DNA from: Muribaculaceae bacterium
GTDB taxonomy: Bacteria; Pseudomonadota; Alphaproteobacteria; Rs-D84
Length of the DNA: 5,151 nt
Direction: 5' to 3'
Assembly: GCA_023665245.1 (NCBI GenBank)
Contig: JAMPEH010000190.1
Coordinates: 1 to 5,151, forward strand
In this document: piece by piece, positions 1-5,151 of the stretch
Position numbering within the stretch: the first letter of the stretch is position 1
Layout: each line of letters opens with the position of its first letter
The notes under the pieces: model-generated
What the model was told of the DNA's origin: nothing
The model's input: only the letters and a program-made list of their open reading frames with translations
Database searches by the model: none
Program-made: the position numbers and the translations under genes

Positions 1-899
1 TTAATTAAAAGTTTAGATTTTTTATTATGAAAAAATACTACCGAATATCCTTTGTTATCAGTAATGTTTTTTATTCCCCAAGCGTCACCAATTGTAAAGT
101 CTCCAACTCTATTTTTATTTGTATATTTGCAATTGTAACAAGATTTTCTAAGATCTATGTTGCAAGAAAATGCTTTACAAAAAGTATTTTCAGTAAATTT
201 TTTAGAATATTTTTTATTTATTGTTTTAATTGTTGTGTATGGAGACATCCATCCAAATTTCTTGTCTCTAAAATTTATATCAATAACCTTATCGTTAGGA
301 TATTCTTCCTCTATATATTTTTTCAAAACTAGAGGAGAAGGTACTCCATGACATATTAAATCTATTGTGAATAAGTTGTCGTAATCTTTTTTTAGATATT
401 GTTTTAATCCTGCAACTTGACATGGGCAACCTGAAAAAAGCACCATATAATTATTTTTTAATTTTTCTTTTATTTCATAATAACAGTTTTTTATGTTACT
501 CTGCACATATTTAGAACCACTCATCCGCAGTATGTCATTAATATTATTTGAAAGTATATGTTCCACCTCCATGTTTTCGTTATAGACGGCTCCACATACA
601 AAACCATTTGATTTTATAACATAATTAGCAATAATTCTGAAAATACCACCAGATGAACTTGTTTCTCTTATTTTATCATTTGCTGCAGCAATAAATTCTA
701 TTGGTTTATCTAAATTAATATTGTCATTATTTATAGGGCATCTTTTTTTACATAAACCACAATTTGTACACAAGTCATTATTTATTTCGGGATATAAAAA
801 ACCTTCTTCATTTTTTTTCATTACAATAGCATTATTAGGGCATAAGGTAGAACATGCAGAACATCCGGTACATAAATCTTTATTACAAATATCAATCAT
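1..899 (-). CDS. FrhB-like coenzyme F420 hydrogenase/dehydrogenase beta-subunit family protein, two [4Fe-4S] motifs, 3' end cut by window edge
   Basis: The frame is open from an ATG at 899 to the left edge: 299 residues are visible and the C-terminus is missing. Two ferredoxin-type cluster motifs are seen at the N-terminus: C10/C13/C16/C20 and C44/C47/C50/C54, each ending in CP. The FrhB/FdhB family body follows, with SSGG (82-85), SGCPCQVAGL (156-165), ICHGVPSP (182-189), FRDKKFGW (210-217), the C254/C257 pair and GDFTIGDAWG (266-275). The start has a good Shine-Dalgarno site (AGGAGA at 909-904), and the gene lies 17 bases after the GT-D gene, so the two are probably co-transcribed. Relatives bind flavin and Fe-S clusters and pass electrons to or from F420 or another acceptor. 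In bacterial polysaccharide loci such proteins often accompany polysaccharide pyruvyltransferases, and their substrate is unclear. It is probably cytosolic, as no signal peptide or membrane segment is seen. The family assignment is firm; the role in glycan synthesis is inferred. GC is about 27%. Confidence 0.9.
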   Translation of the reverse strand, partial: MIDICNKDLCTGCSACSTLCPNNAIVMKKNEEGFLYPEINNDLCTNCGLCKKRCPINNDNINLDKPIEFIAAANDKIRETSSSGGIFRIIANYVIKSNGFVCGAVYNENMEVEHILSNNINDILRMSGSKYVQSNIKNCYYEIKEKLKNNYMVLFSGCPCQVAGLKQYLKKDYDNLFTIDLICHGVPSPLVLKKYIEEEYPNDKVIDINFRDKKFGWMSPYTTIKTINKKYSKKFTENTFCKAFSCNIDLRKSCYNCKYTNKNRVGDFTIGDAWGIKNITDNKGYSVVFFHNKKSKLLI

Positions 900-916
900 T
901 ATTTCTCCTATCCGCA

Positions 917-1786
917 TTAATCTGGAAGCATAAATTTATAAACATTTTCTTTTGTGCTCGGTATTTTTTTTCTAAAGGTATCATAATCTTTAGCAAGATG
1001 CCCTAAATCTAACGCTCTATAGTTATCTAATGTTAAATCTGATGCTAAAACTTTAGCTGTTGGTCCAGCTATTAAAATAATTAATGTTTCTTTATTAAAT
1101 TTTTTAATTTTAGAATAAATTTCATTGTATTTTTCATAAGCATGTTTATTTGGGATATAAAGATAATCAATATTTGCAGCATTATCAAATATGTTATATT
1201 TGATATTGTCAAATACATTTTTGCATGTAACTATCAAAATATTTTTATTTTTCCATATTTTTCTTAAATTGTTATAATGTTCTTCAAAATCATATTTTGT
1301 ATATATTTGATATAACTGTGTAAAACCTGCGGAAAAGTATTCCTTATCCCAATTAATAAGATTTGATAAATATGTTCTTAAATTAGGTACATCAAATCTG
1401 TAAAATTTTTGGGCAAGTGGTGTATACTTGTAAATATTTGTATAGTAATATTCATAATTAATACCAACTTTTAAATTTTTTTGTTCGGAGATTAATATTT
1501 TTTGCAATCTTTTAGCTAAATTTAAGTTATACTTTTGAAAAGGAATACTGTTTCCTTGGATTATGCTTATTTCACCGTCACCAAACCTTGCAATGCTGTA
1601 ATTTGAATTTATTAATTCCTGCACGCTTTCTTTATGAAATTTTATTTTTGGACGTTTTATATTGCTTTGCGGTATTTCATAGAGAATCTGCTCAATAAGC
1701 ATTGTATCGTGTGATTCTAAAATCCATTCATCCAGTTTAATTTTATATAAAATTTTTAAATTTTTTAATAATCTTAAAAAACTCAA
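917..1786 (-). CDS. GT-D fold glycosyltransferase (DUF1792 / SP_1767-like)
   Basis: This 289-residue protein matches the GT-D fold family first defined by a Streptococcus parasanguinis DUF1792 enzyme that adds glucose to the Fap1 adhesin glycan. Visible signatures are ARFGDGE (66-72), which holds the metal-binding DxE motif (D70-G-E72) of the fold, AGPTAKVLASDL (240-251) and ALDLGHLAKDYD (258-269), in the order expected for the family. The length is about normal. No signal peptide or membrane helix is seen, so it probably works in the cytosol on a lipid-linked or protein-linked acceptor. The start is TTG, supported by AGAGG six bases upstream; the first ATG (M29, at 1702) has no ribosome site. 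It lies 35 bases after the acetyltransferase and 17 before the FrhB-like gene. GC is only about 24%, the lowest in the window. Donor and acceptor cannot be read from the sequence. Confidence 0.88.
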   Translation of the reverse strand: MSFLRLLKNLKILYKIKLDEWILESHDTMLIEQILYEIPQSNIKRPKIKFHKESVQELINSNYSIARFGDGEISIIQGNSIPFQKYNLNLAKRLQKILISEQKNLKVGINYEYYYTNIYKYTPLAQKFYRFDVPNLRTYLSNLINWDKEYFSAGFTQLYQIYTKYDFEEHYNNLRKIWKNKNILIVTCKNVFDNIKYNIFDNAANIDYLYIPNKHAYEKYNEIYSKIKKFNKETLIILIAGPTAKVLASDLTLDNYRALDLGHLAKDYDTFRKKIPSTKENVYKFMLPD

Positions 1787-1792
1787 CAGAGA

Positions 1793-1797
1793 CCTCT
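1793..1797 (-). promoter_or_regulatory. Ribosome binding site deciding a TTG start (GT-D gene)
   Basis: Read on the minus strand this is AGAGG, six bases before TTG at 1786. The first in-frame ATG downstream (1702) has no purine-rich site at a suitable distance, so the TTG is preferred. This adds 28 residues to the protein. Confidence 0.65.
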
Positions 1798-1821
1798 TTC
1801 TTGAAGATATTATATTATATT

Positions 1822-2247
1822 TTATTTTATAAATTTTATATCTTGTTTTATATCCTTAGTTACAACACTTCCTGCTGCTATAAGCGCATTTTCTCCGATT
1901 GTAACACCGGGTAAAATTGTTGCATTTGCGCCGATTGAAGCTCCCCTTTTAATAATCACCGGTTCAAGTTTGAAATTTTTATTTTTGGATTTCGGATACT
2001 TATCATTACAGAACGTTACGTTTGGGCCGATAAAAACATCATCTTCCACCCTCATTCCATCCCAAAGTTGCACCCCGCATTTTACGGTAACGTTATTTCC
2101 AATTATAACATCATTTTCTATAAAACAGTGTGAGCAAATGTTGCAATTTTTGCCGATTTCGGCATTGGGAAGTACAACACAGAATTGCCATATATTTGTG
2201 TTTTCACCTATATTTTTACTTTGAACATCAGAAAGCGGGTGAATCAT
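1822..2247 (-). CDS. dTDP-3-amino-3,6-dideoxyhexose N-acetyltransferase, left-handed beta-helix (FdtC/QdtC/WxcM-N type), short C-terminus
   Basis: The 141 residues are almost entirely hexapeptide repeats of a left-handed beta-helix acyltransferase (for example IGKNCNI 31-37, IGNNVTV 49-55, IGPNVTF 73-79, IGANATI 105-111, IGENALI 117-123), with the loop FCNDKYPKS (79-87) typical of the WxcM N-terminal/FdtC group. Such enzymes are trimers that move acetyl from acetyl-CoA to the 3-amino group of dTDP-Fuc3N or dTDP-Qui3N. The gene starts inside the ketoisomerase stop (ATGA, 4-base overlap) with AGAGGT at 2259-2254, so the two are translationally coupled. In this family the usual ending after VVTKD is a V-P-x-Y-A-x-V-x-G-N-P-A-K-like tail. 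Here it is replaced by IKQDIKFIK and a stop in very AT-rich DNA. GC of the gene is about 35%, against 24% for the gene after it. The family is clear; the exact sugar and the effect of the short tail are not known. Confidence 0.87.
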   Translation of the reverse strand: MIHPLSDVQSKNIGENTNIWQFCVVLPNAEIGKNCNICSHCFIENDVIIGNNVTVKCGVQLWDGMRVEDDVFIGPNVTFCNDKYPKSKNKNFKLEPVIIKRGASIGANATILPGVTIGENALIAAGSVVTKDIKQDIKFIK

Positions 2248-2642
2248 CCTTTCACCTCTTTTAAAAATTCATTATAATCCCTGATATATTCTTTCTCATC
2301 ATAATGTGTGCTTGCAAGTACCATTAATTTGCACCCGTAAGAAAAATGCCTCATCTCTCTCCACATGCCTGGGCCAATATAAAGCCCTTTATCGGGACGA
2401 TTCAGCCAAACTGATTCTTGAGTCTTGCCGTCATCAAGAACAAACTGGCAAGCGCCGTCTATTGCTATAATGATTTGTTCAAGATTTTTATGTGCGTGTT
2501 GACCGCGTTCTTGTTCGGGGAGGGTATCAAAAATATAATAAACACGTTTGATTTCAAAAGGTATATTAATTCCTCCTTCAAGAGAAACAAGTTTACCCCT
2601 CTCATCTCCAAAAACTTTCATATCCAATACTTTATAGTTCAT
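2244..2642 (-). CDS. dTDP-4-oxo-6-deoxy-D-glucose 3,4-ketoisomerase (FdtA/QdtA family)
   Basis: This 132-residue single-domain cupin has the full-family pattern: DERGKL (13-18), RVYYIFDT (33-40), [11 protein letters not shown] (46-56), GMWREM (92-97) and YIRDYNEF (119-126). H49 and H51 fall at the positions of the two active-site histidines reported for Aneurinibacillus thermoaerophilus FdtA, which also supports this ATG. The enzyme isomerises dTDP-4-keto-6-deoxyglucose to the 3-keto sugar; an aminotransferase then makes the 3-amino sugar and the overlapping acetyltransferase caps it. No DegT/DnrJ-type aminotransferase is in the window. The product may be the galacto form (towards Fuc3NAc) or the gluco form (towards Qui3NAc), and the residues I would use to tell them apart disagree (R15 FdtA-like, R95 QdtA-like). 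For that reason I give no symbol. The ribosome site is weak (AAAGAA). GC, about 38%, is the highest in the window. Confidence 0.9.
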   Translation of the reverse strand: MNYKVLDMKVFGDERGKLVSLEGGINIPFEIKRVYYIFDTLPEQERGQHAHKNLEQIIIAIDGACQFVLDDGKTQESVWLNRPDKGLYIGPGMWREMRHFSYGCKLMVLASTHYDEKEYIRDYNEFLKEVKG

Positions 2643-2696
2643 AAAAAATATTTCTTTATTTAAACTTATGACTATATTAACACAAAAATCCTGACT

Positions 2697-3557
2697 TTAT
2701 GATTTTTTTTCATATATTATTTTACCGCAAATAGCAATTTTAGCTTTTTTACCTGTTCTTATATTAATAAATTTTTGTTTTAAACGTTTTATTTTCCTAA
2801 TTTGTGCAAAAAATAAAGCAATGTTTATTTTCTTATAAAAAGATTCTATTCCTTTTTGGAAAAGTTCCGTATCGCCCTTATAATTGTTAATAAAACTTTG
2901 GTTGTGAACCCGCCACATTGTTAACGGTTTATTTAAATAATAAAATTTTGTTTTTTGAGCAATTTGTGCCCAAAGCCATAAATCTAAAAGGGCATTTACG
3001 GGTGTATTAAAATTACATTCTTCAATCAGATTTTTTTTCACCATTACAATCGAAAATGTGCAGATAAGGTTTTGTTTAAGCAATTCTAATGATAAATCCA
3101 TTAATGGTTTTTTGGATATTAATTTTTTCTTAATTGATGAATAGACTGAACTTTTATCAAAACTTGTTTTCTCGCTCCCGAAAGTTTCTAAATCAGAAAA
3201 AATAAACTTTACATTAGGATTTCTATTTACAATTTTAACTTTTTCTTCCAGACAATCAGGCATGAATTTGTCATCAGATTCCAAAAATGCAATCCATTCT
3301 CCTTGAGCTTTGGAAATCCCGAGCTTAACTGTTTCCGCAAGTCCTTTATTGATTTCGTCTTCGTGCTGAAATAGTTTAATTCTTCTATCTTTTTTGCAAT
3401 AAGATTTAATAACCTCAACGGAATTATCTGTTGAACCGTCATCAACAATTATCAATTCCCAGTTTGTATAAGTTTGATTAATTACGCTTTCAATAGTTTC
3501 TTTAATATAATTTTCATAATTATAACTTGCTGTTATTATTGAAACAGGAATATTCAA
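2697..3557 (-). CDS. GT2 family glycosyltransferase (GT-A fold)
   Basis: This 286-residue protein has an N-terminal GT-A domain: VSIITASYNYENYI (5-18), the nucleotide-binding VDDGSTD (38-44), NKG (70-72) and the metal-site region FLESDD (91-96), where E93 replaces the more usual first aspartate of D-S-D-D. LLDLWLW (190-196) probably carries the catalytic base D192, and WRVH (215-218) is the usual acceptor-side motif. The basic tail, with INIRTGKKAKIAICGKIIY, resembles the end of many low-GC surface-glycan GT2 enzymes and may help membrane association. No membrane helix is seen, so it should work on the cytosolic face. The start is TTG: a TAA codon lies directly before it in frame, GGAGG is eight bases upstream, and no ATG occurs in frame until residue 99. 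It begins after a 307-base gap and ends 54 bases before the ketoisomerase. Donor and linkage are unknown. Confidence 0.92.
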   Translation of the reverse strand: MNIPVSIITASYNYENYIKETIESVINQTYTNWELIIVDDGSTDNSVEVIKSYCKKDRRIKLFQHEDEINKGLAETVKLGISKAQGEWIAFLESDDKFMPDCLEEKVKIVNRNPNVKFIFSDLETFGSEKTSFDKSSVYSSIKKKLISKKPLMDLSLELLKQNLICTFSIVMVKKNLIEECNFNTPVNALLDLWLWAQIAQKTKFYYLNKPLTMWRVHNQSFINNYKGDTELFQKGIESFYKKINIALFFAQIRKIKRLKQKFINIRTGKKAKIAICGKIIYEKKS

Positions 3558-3565
3558 TTAGGATT

Positions 3566-3570
3566 CCTCC
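3566..3570 (-). promoter_or_regulatory. Strong ribosome binding site for the TTG start of the GT2 gene
   Basis: Read on the minus strand this is GGAGG, eight bases before TTG at 3557. The TAA codon directly before the TTG in the same frame excludes a longer protein, and the conserved motif VSIITASYN begins five residues after the TTG. Together these make TTG the only reasonable start. Confidence 0.8.
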
Positions 3571-3613
3571 AAGTTATATTTCAGGGTGTGCACTTTATGT
3601 GTTATAAATTTGT

Positions 3614-3643
3614 TTTAAACATTAATAATACGGTATGTTTCAA
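3614..3643 (-). promoter_or_regulatory. Weak sigma70-like promoter candidate before the GT2-to-FrhB operon
   Basis: On the minus strand, TTGAAA (3643-3638) and TTTAAA (3619-3614) are separated by 18 bases. They match the -35 consensus at 5 of 6 and the -10 consensus at 4 of 6. The spot suits a promoter for the five genes that follow and leaves a leader of roughly 50 bases. In DNA this AT-rich such matches arise often by chance, so this is only a candidate. An alternative -10, TATTAT (3630-3625), has a poorly spaced -35. Confidence 0.22.
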
Positions 3644-3701
3644 TTGAGCAAATATCTTGTAAAAAATGCACAAGAATTATCATAAAGATATTTTTCTCAA
3701 T
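3643..3701. repeat. Bulged inverted repeat (possible stem-loop or operator)
   Basis: The left arm, 3643-3658, reads ATTGAGCAAATATCTT. The right arm, 3685-3701, reads AAGATATTTTTCTCAAT. The arms pair over 9 + 6 = 15 base pairs, interrupted by one internal 1-by-2 mismatch, around a 26-base loop. A smaller alternative hairpin, TCTTGT (3655-3660) with ACAAGA (3670-3675), competes with it. No U-run follows on either strand, so it is not a classic terminator. It directly adjoins the promoter candidate, which would fit an operator or leader structure, but no function is shown. Confidence 0.5.
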
Positions 3702-3864
3702 CTATATTTTTACATTACAGTTGATTGACACATTTATCCTGAATATTTTCAAACTAAATACTAAACTTATATTCCCAAAAAACTTTTTAACATGTTTATG
3801 GGCTGCAAACCAGACTCTAAAATATTTGCCTCATTATTCTAGCATAAAAATAAATTTTATTTAC

Positions 3865-5136
3865 CTAAGATTCTTCCAGCATTTGTTTTGTGGCTTCAAG
3901 AAATGCATATCCGTATTTTCTGTCAGGTTCCAAATGTGCACCTTCCGCCCATTCATTCCACGCATTTATGAAAAAGAATTGTTCATTCTTATTATGATTT
4001 TTTCTTGTCCAATCAATAATATCTTTGAGCCATGTTTTATATAAATCCGGCGTCATTTGGAAAACCCAGCCGCCCTTATAAGCTTTTCTCGAGGAATTAT
4101 CCCAGTATGGAAAAACCGTTTTATACACAGGATAAGATACTTCCTGCATAAATTTTTTATTTTTAACGGCATCTTCCATATCAAAGACTTTTGACATAAA
4201 TAATTTATTTGTAATTTTTCCTGATAAATCGACCTCTTTTAAATTTTCATGTGAATTCGGATAAAATTCTACCGTTGCATCCATTCCAAATATGGTTGAA
4301 TCTTCATTGCCGAATACTTTTGCACCCATAATATATAATTCGCCAAGCCCGTTTTCTTTGGCAAGTTCACGCATTCTTTTTACAAAGTATGTTGTTTCTT
4401 CTTTTTTAAACAGACATGGATTGTAAATAATGAATAATGGTTTTTCATCAATTTTTATATATCGCTCATCTTTTAAAAACGGCAAAATATCATAGAAAAA
4501 TTTATCGCAATCTTCATAAGAAAATTTTTGCTCCATCATAACTTCTTTATTTCCGCCGTCCCACTGTTTTGCCCATGTTTCATTTGCCCAGCAGAGAGCA
4601 AACGGAAAATCCAATTCTTTATTATTTAAATAATTGAAAAGAGGTGTTTCTAAAAGCCTTTTTCCTCCGGAAAACCAGTAATAATGAAAGCAAAAACCGT
4701 AAATTCCATACATTTTGGCAAGTTCAATCTGCCTGTACATAACTTTGTCTGTTGTTAAATCATAAAAACCCACATCAATAGGTAAATGCGGCTGATAATG
4801 GCCTAAAAATTGAGGCTGCATTTTAGTAACATTTGTCCATTCCGTAAAACCGCGTTCTATACATTTGTCATTTAACGGAATAGTGTGAAATTGAGGCAGA
4901 TAAAATGCAATAGGCTTTATATTGTTATTTTTATTGTATGGTGTTTTTGTTATATTTACAAAACAGCTGTTATCGGATGGATAAAGTAAATTCAAGAGCT
5001 CTTTTTGATTTATATTTGTGTTGCGTTTTTTATTAATTTTCGTCTTAAAAGATATTCCGAAAAATCTGCAGTTTAATTCTTTATATGTGTTGAATTCATT
5101 TATGTTGAAACAGAAAAGCTTATTAAATTTTAACAT
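3865..5136 (-). CDS. WbsX-like protein (Glyco_tran_WbsX, GH99-like) of polysaccharide biosynthesis
   Basis: This 423-residue protein carries the whole WbsX domain from about residue 73 to the end: AFYLPQFHTIPLND (77-90), GFTEWTNV (96-103), then YQPHLPIDVGFYDL, YGFCFHYYWFSGGKRLLETP and FALCWANETWAKQWDGG in the middle, and NAWNEWAEGAHLEPD (391-405) near the C-terminus. Such proteins are common in O-antigen and capsule loci and are usually called glycosyltransferases, though the fold is related to glycoside hydrolase family 99 and the biochemistry is poorly known. E395 and E398 have the spacing of the GH99 catalytic pair. The first ~72 residues are an asparagine- and lysine-rich extension that includes CRFFGISFKTK, like short motifs at the ends of other glycan enzymes. 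No signal peptide is seen, so it is likely cytosolic. The ATG has AAGG nine bases upstream. The stop is TAG, and a 307-base gap follows. GC is about 32%. Confidence 0.88.
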   Translation of the reverse strand: MLKFNKLFCFNINEFNTYKELNCRFFGISFKTKINKKRNTNINQKELLNLLYPSDNSCFVNITKTPYNKNNNIKPIAFYLPQFHTIPLNDKCIERGFTEWTNVTKMQPQFLGHYQPHLPIDVGFYDLTTDKVMYRQIELAKMYGIYGFCFHYYWFSGGKRLLETPLFNYLNNKELDFPFALCWANETWAKQWDGGNKEVMMEQKFSYEDCDKFFYDILPFLKDERYIKIDEKPLFIIYNPCLFKKEETTYFVKRMRELAKENGLGELYIMGAKVFGNEDSTIFGMDATVEFYPNSHENLKEVDLSGKITNKLFMSKVFDMEDAVKNKKFMQEVSYPVYKTVFPYWDNSSRKAYKGGWVFQMTPDLYKTWLKDIIDWTRKNHNKNEQFFFINAWNEWAEGAHLEPDRKYGYAFLEATKQMLEES

Positions 5137-5151
5137 TATGCCAAACCTTCT

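Larger units (their letters stand above)
3558..3864 (-). other. 307-base intergenic gap between the WbsX-like gene and the GT2 gene
   Basis: This is the only long gap in the window. On the minus strand it holds, in order: an AT-only partial dyad just after the WbsX stop; a 42-codon stop-free stretch (3830-3705) with no convincing start; the bulged inverted repeat (3701-3643); a weak sigma70-like promoter candidate (3643-3614); and the GT2 ribosome site. I see no tRNA, no GC-rich terminator hairpin followed by a U-run, and no complete small gene. It may separate two transcription units or be a scar from gene loss. Confidence 0.6.

Noticed and set aside
27..351. Two overlapping plus-strand open frames rich in Phe and Ile
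   Set aside because: They lie opposite the clearly coding FrhB-like gene (GDFTIGDAWG and related motifs) and show no recognisable domain or ribosome site.
721..933. Plus-strand open frame of 70 codons with His- and Lys-rich translation
   Set aside because: It is the complement of the ferredoxin-type cysteine motifs of the minus-strand FrhB-like gene; its histidines and lysines are the antisense reading of that coding sequence.
1787..1860. Frameshift as the cause of the short acetyltransferase tail
   Set aside because: I read all three minus-strand frames past the stop and found no G-N-P-A-K-like ending, so the tail is absent rather than shifted.
2657..2685. Promoter between the GT2 gene and the ketoisomerase (TTGTGT, 17 bases, TAAATA)
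   Set aside because: The spacing is ideal, but only three of six bases match in each box, and the 54-base gap is compatible with read-through.
3227..3448. Second minus-strand frame inside the GT2 gene
   Set aside because: It is an alternative frame of the GT-A domain, and the real frame carries VDDGSTD and FLESDD.
3841..3867. Terminator after the WbsX-like gene (AAATAAA facing TTTATTT)
   Set aside because: The stem is only A-T pairs with almost no loop, which is too weak for an intrinsic terminator; such dyads are common in this composition.
3721..4044. Plus-strand frame of 107 codons spanning the gap and the end of the WbsX gene
   Set aside because: Much of it is antisense to the conserved NAWNEWAEG region. 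The gap part has no ribosome site, and the translation is compositionally odd.
1..5151. CRISPR array, insertion sequence, tRNA or phage genes
   Set aside because: I saw no regularly spaced direct repeats, transposase motifs, cloverleaf-like sequence or phage protein signatures on either strand.

Overview
This is a low-GC bacterial window (about 30% GC by hand count). All six genes I can support lie on the minus strand, so transcription runs from high to low coordinates. The content is a surface-polysaccharide locus (O-antigen, capsule or S-layer glycan type): three sugar-transfer proteins, two enzymes for a dTDP-3-amino-3,6-dideoxyhexose, and an iron-sulfur FrhB-like protein of the kind found in such loci. 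The sequence does not identify the phylum. Low GC and clear Shine-Dalgarno sites suit low-GC Bacillota, Fusobacteriota, Campylobacterota or gut Cyanobacteriota-type bacteria, and I cannot choose between them.

Layout in transcription order: WbsX/GH99-like protein (5136-3865); a 307-base gap with a bulged inverted repeat and a weak promoter candidate; GT2 glycosyltransferase with a TTG start (3557-2697); dTDP-hexulose 3,4-ketoisomerase of the FdtA/QdtA family (2642-2244); left-handed beta-helix N-acetyltransferase of the FdtC/QdtC family (2247-1822, joined to the previous gene by an ATGA overlap); GT-D fold glycosyltransferase with a TTG start (1786-917); FrhB-like protein with two ferredoxin-type clusters (899 to the left edge, incomplete). 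Except for the 307-base gap, spacings are short (54, -4, 35 and 17 bases), so the last five genes look like one operon.

Likely joint role (inference): the ketoisomerase and acetyltransferase carry out two of the three steps from dTDP-4-keto-6-deoxyglucose to dTDP-Fuc3NAc or dTDP-Qui3NAc, and the glycosyltransferases build a repeat unit that may contain this sugar. The aminotransferase for the middle step is not in the window. The ketoisomerase/acetyltransferase pair is clearly richer in GC (about 35-38%) than its neighbours (about 24-27%), and the acetyltransferase ends abruptly in an AT-rich tail at the boundary. This suggests a mosaic locus assembled by cassette exchange.

I found no mobile element, CRISPR array, tRNA or rRNA. 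I see no wholly new system. The most unusual points are the truncated acetyltransferase at a composition break, the mixed specificity residues in the ketoisomerase, the GH99-like catalytic pair in the WbsX protein, and the inverted repeat in the long gap.
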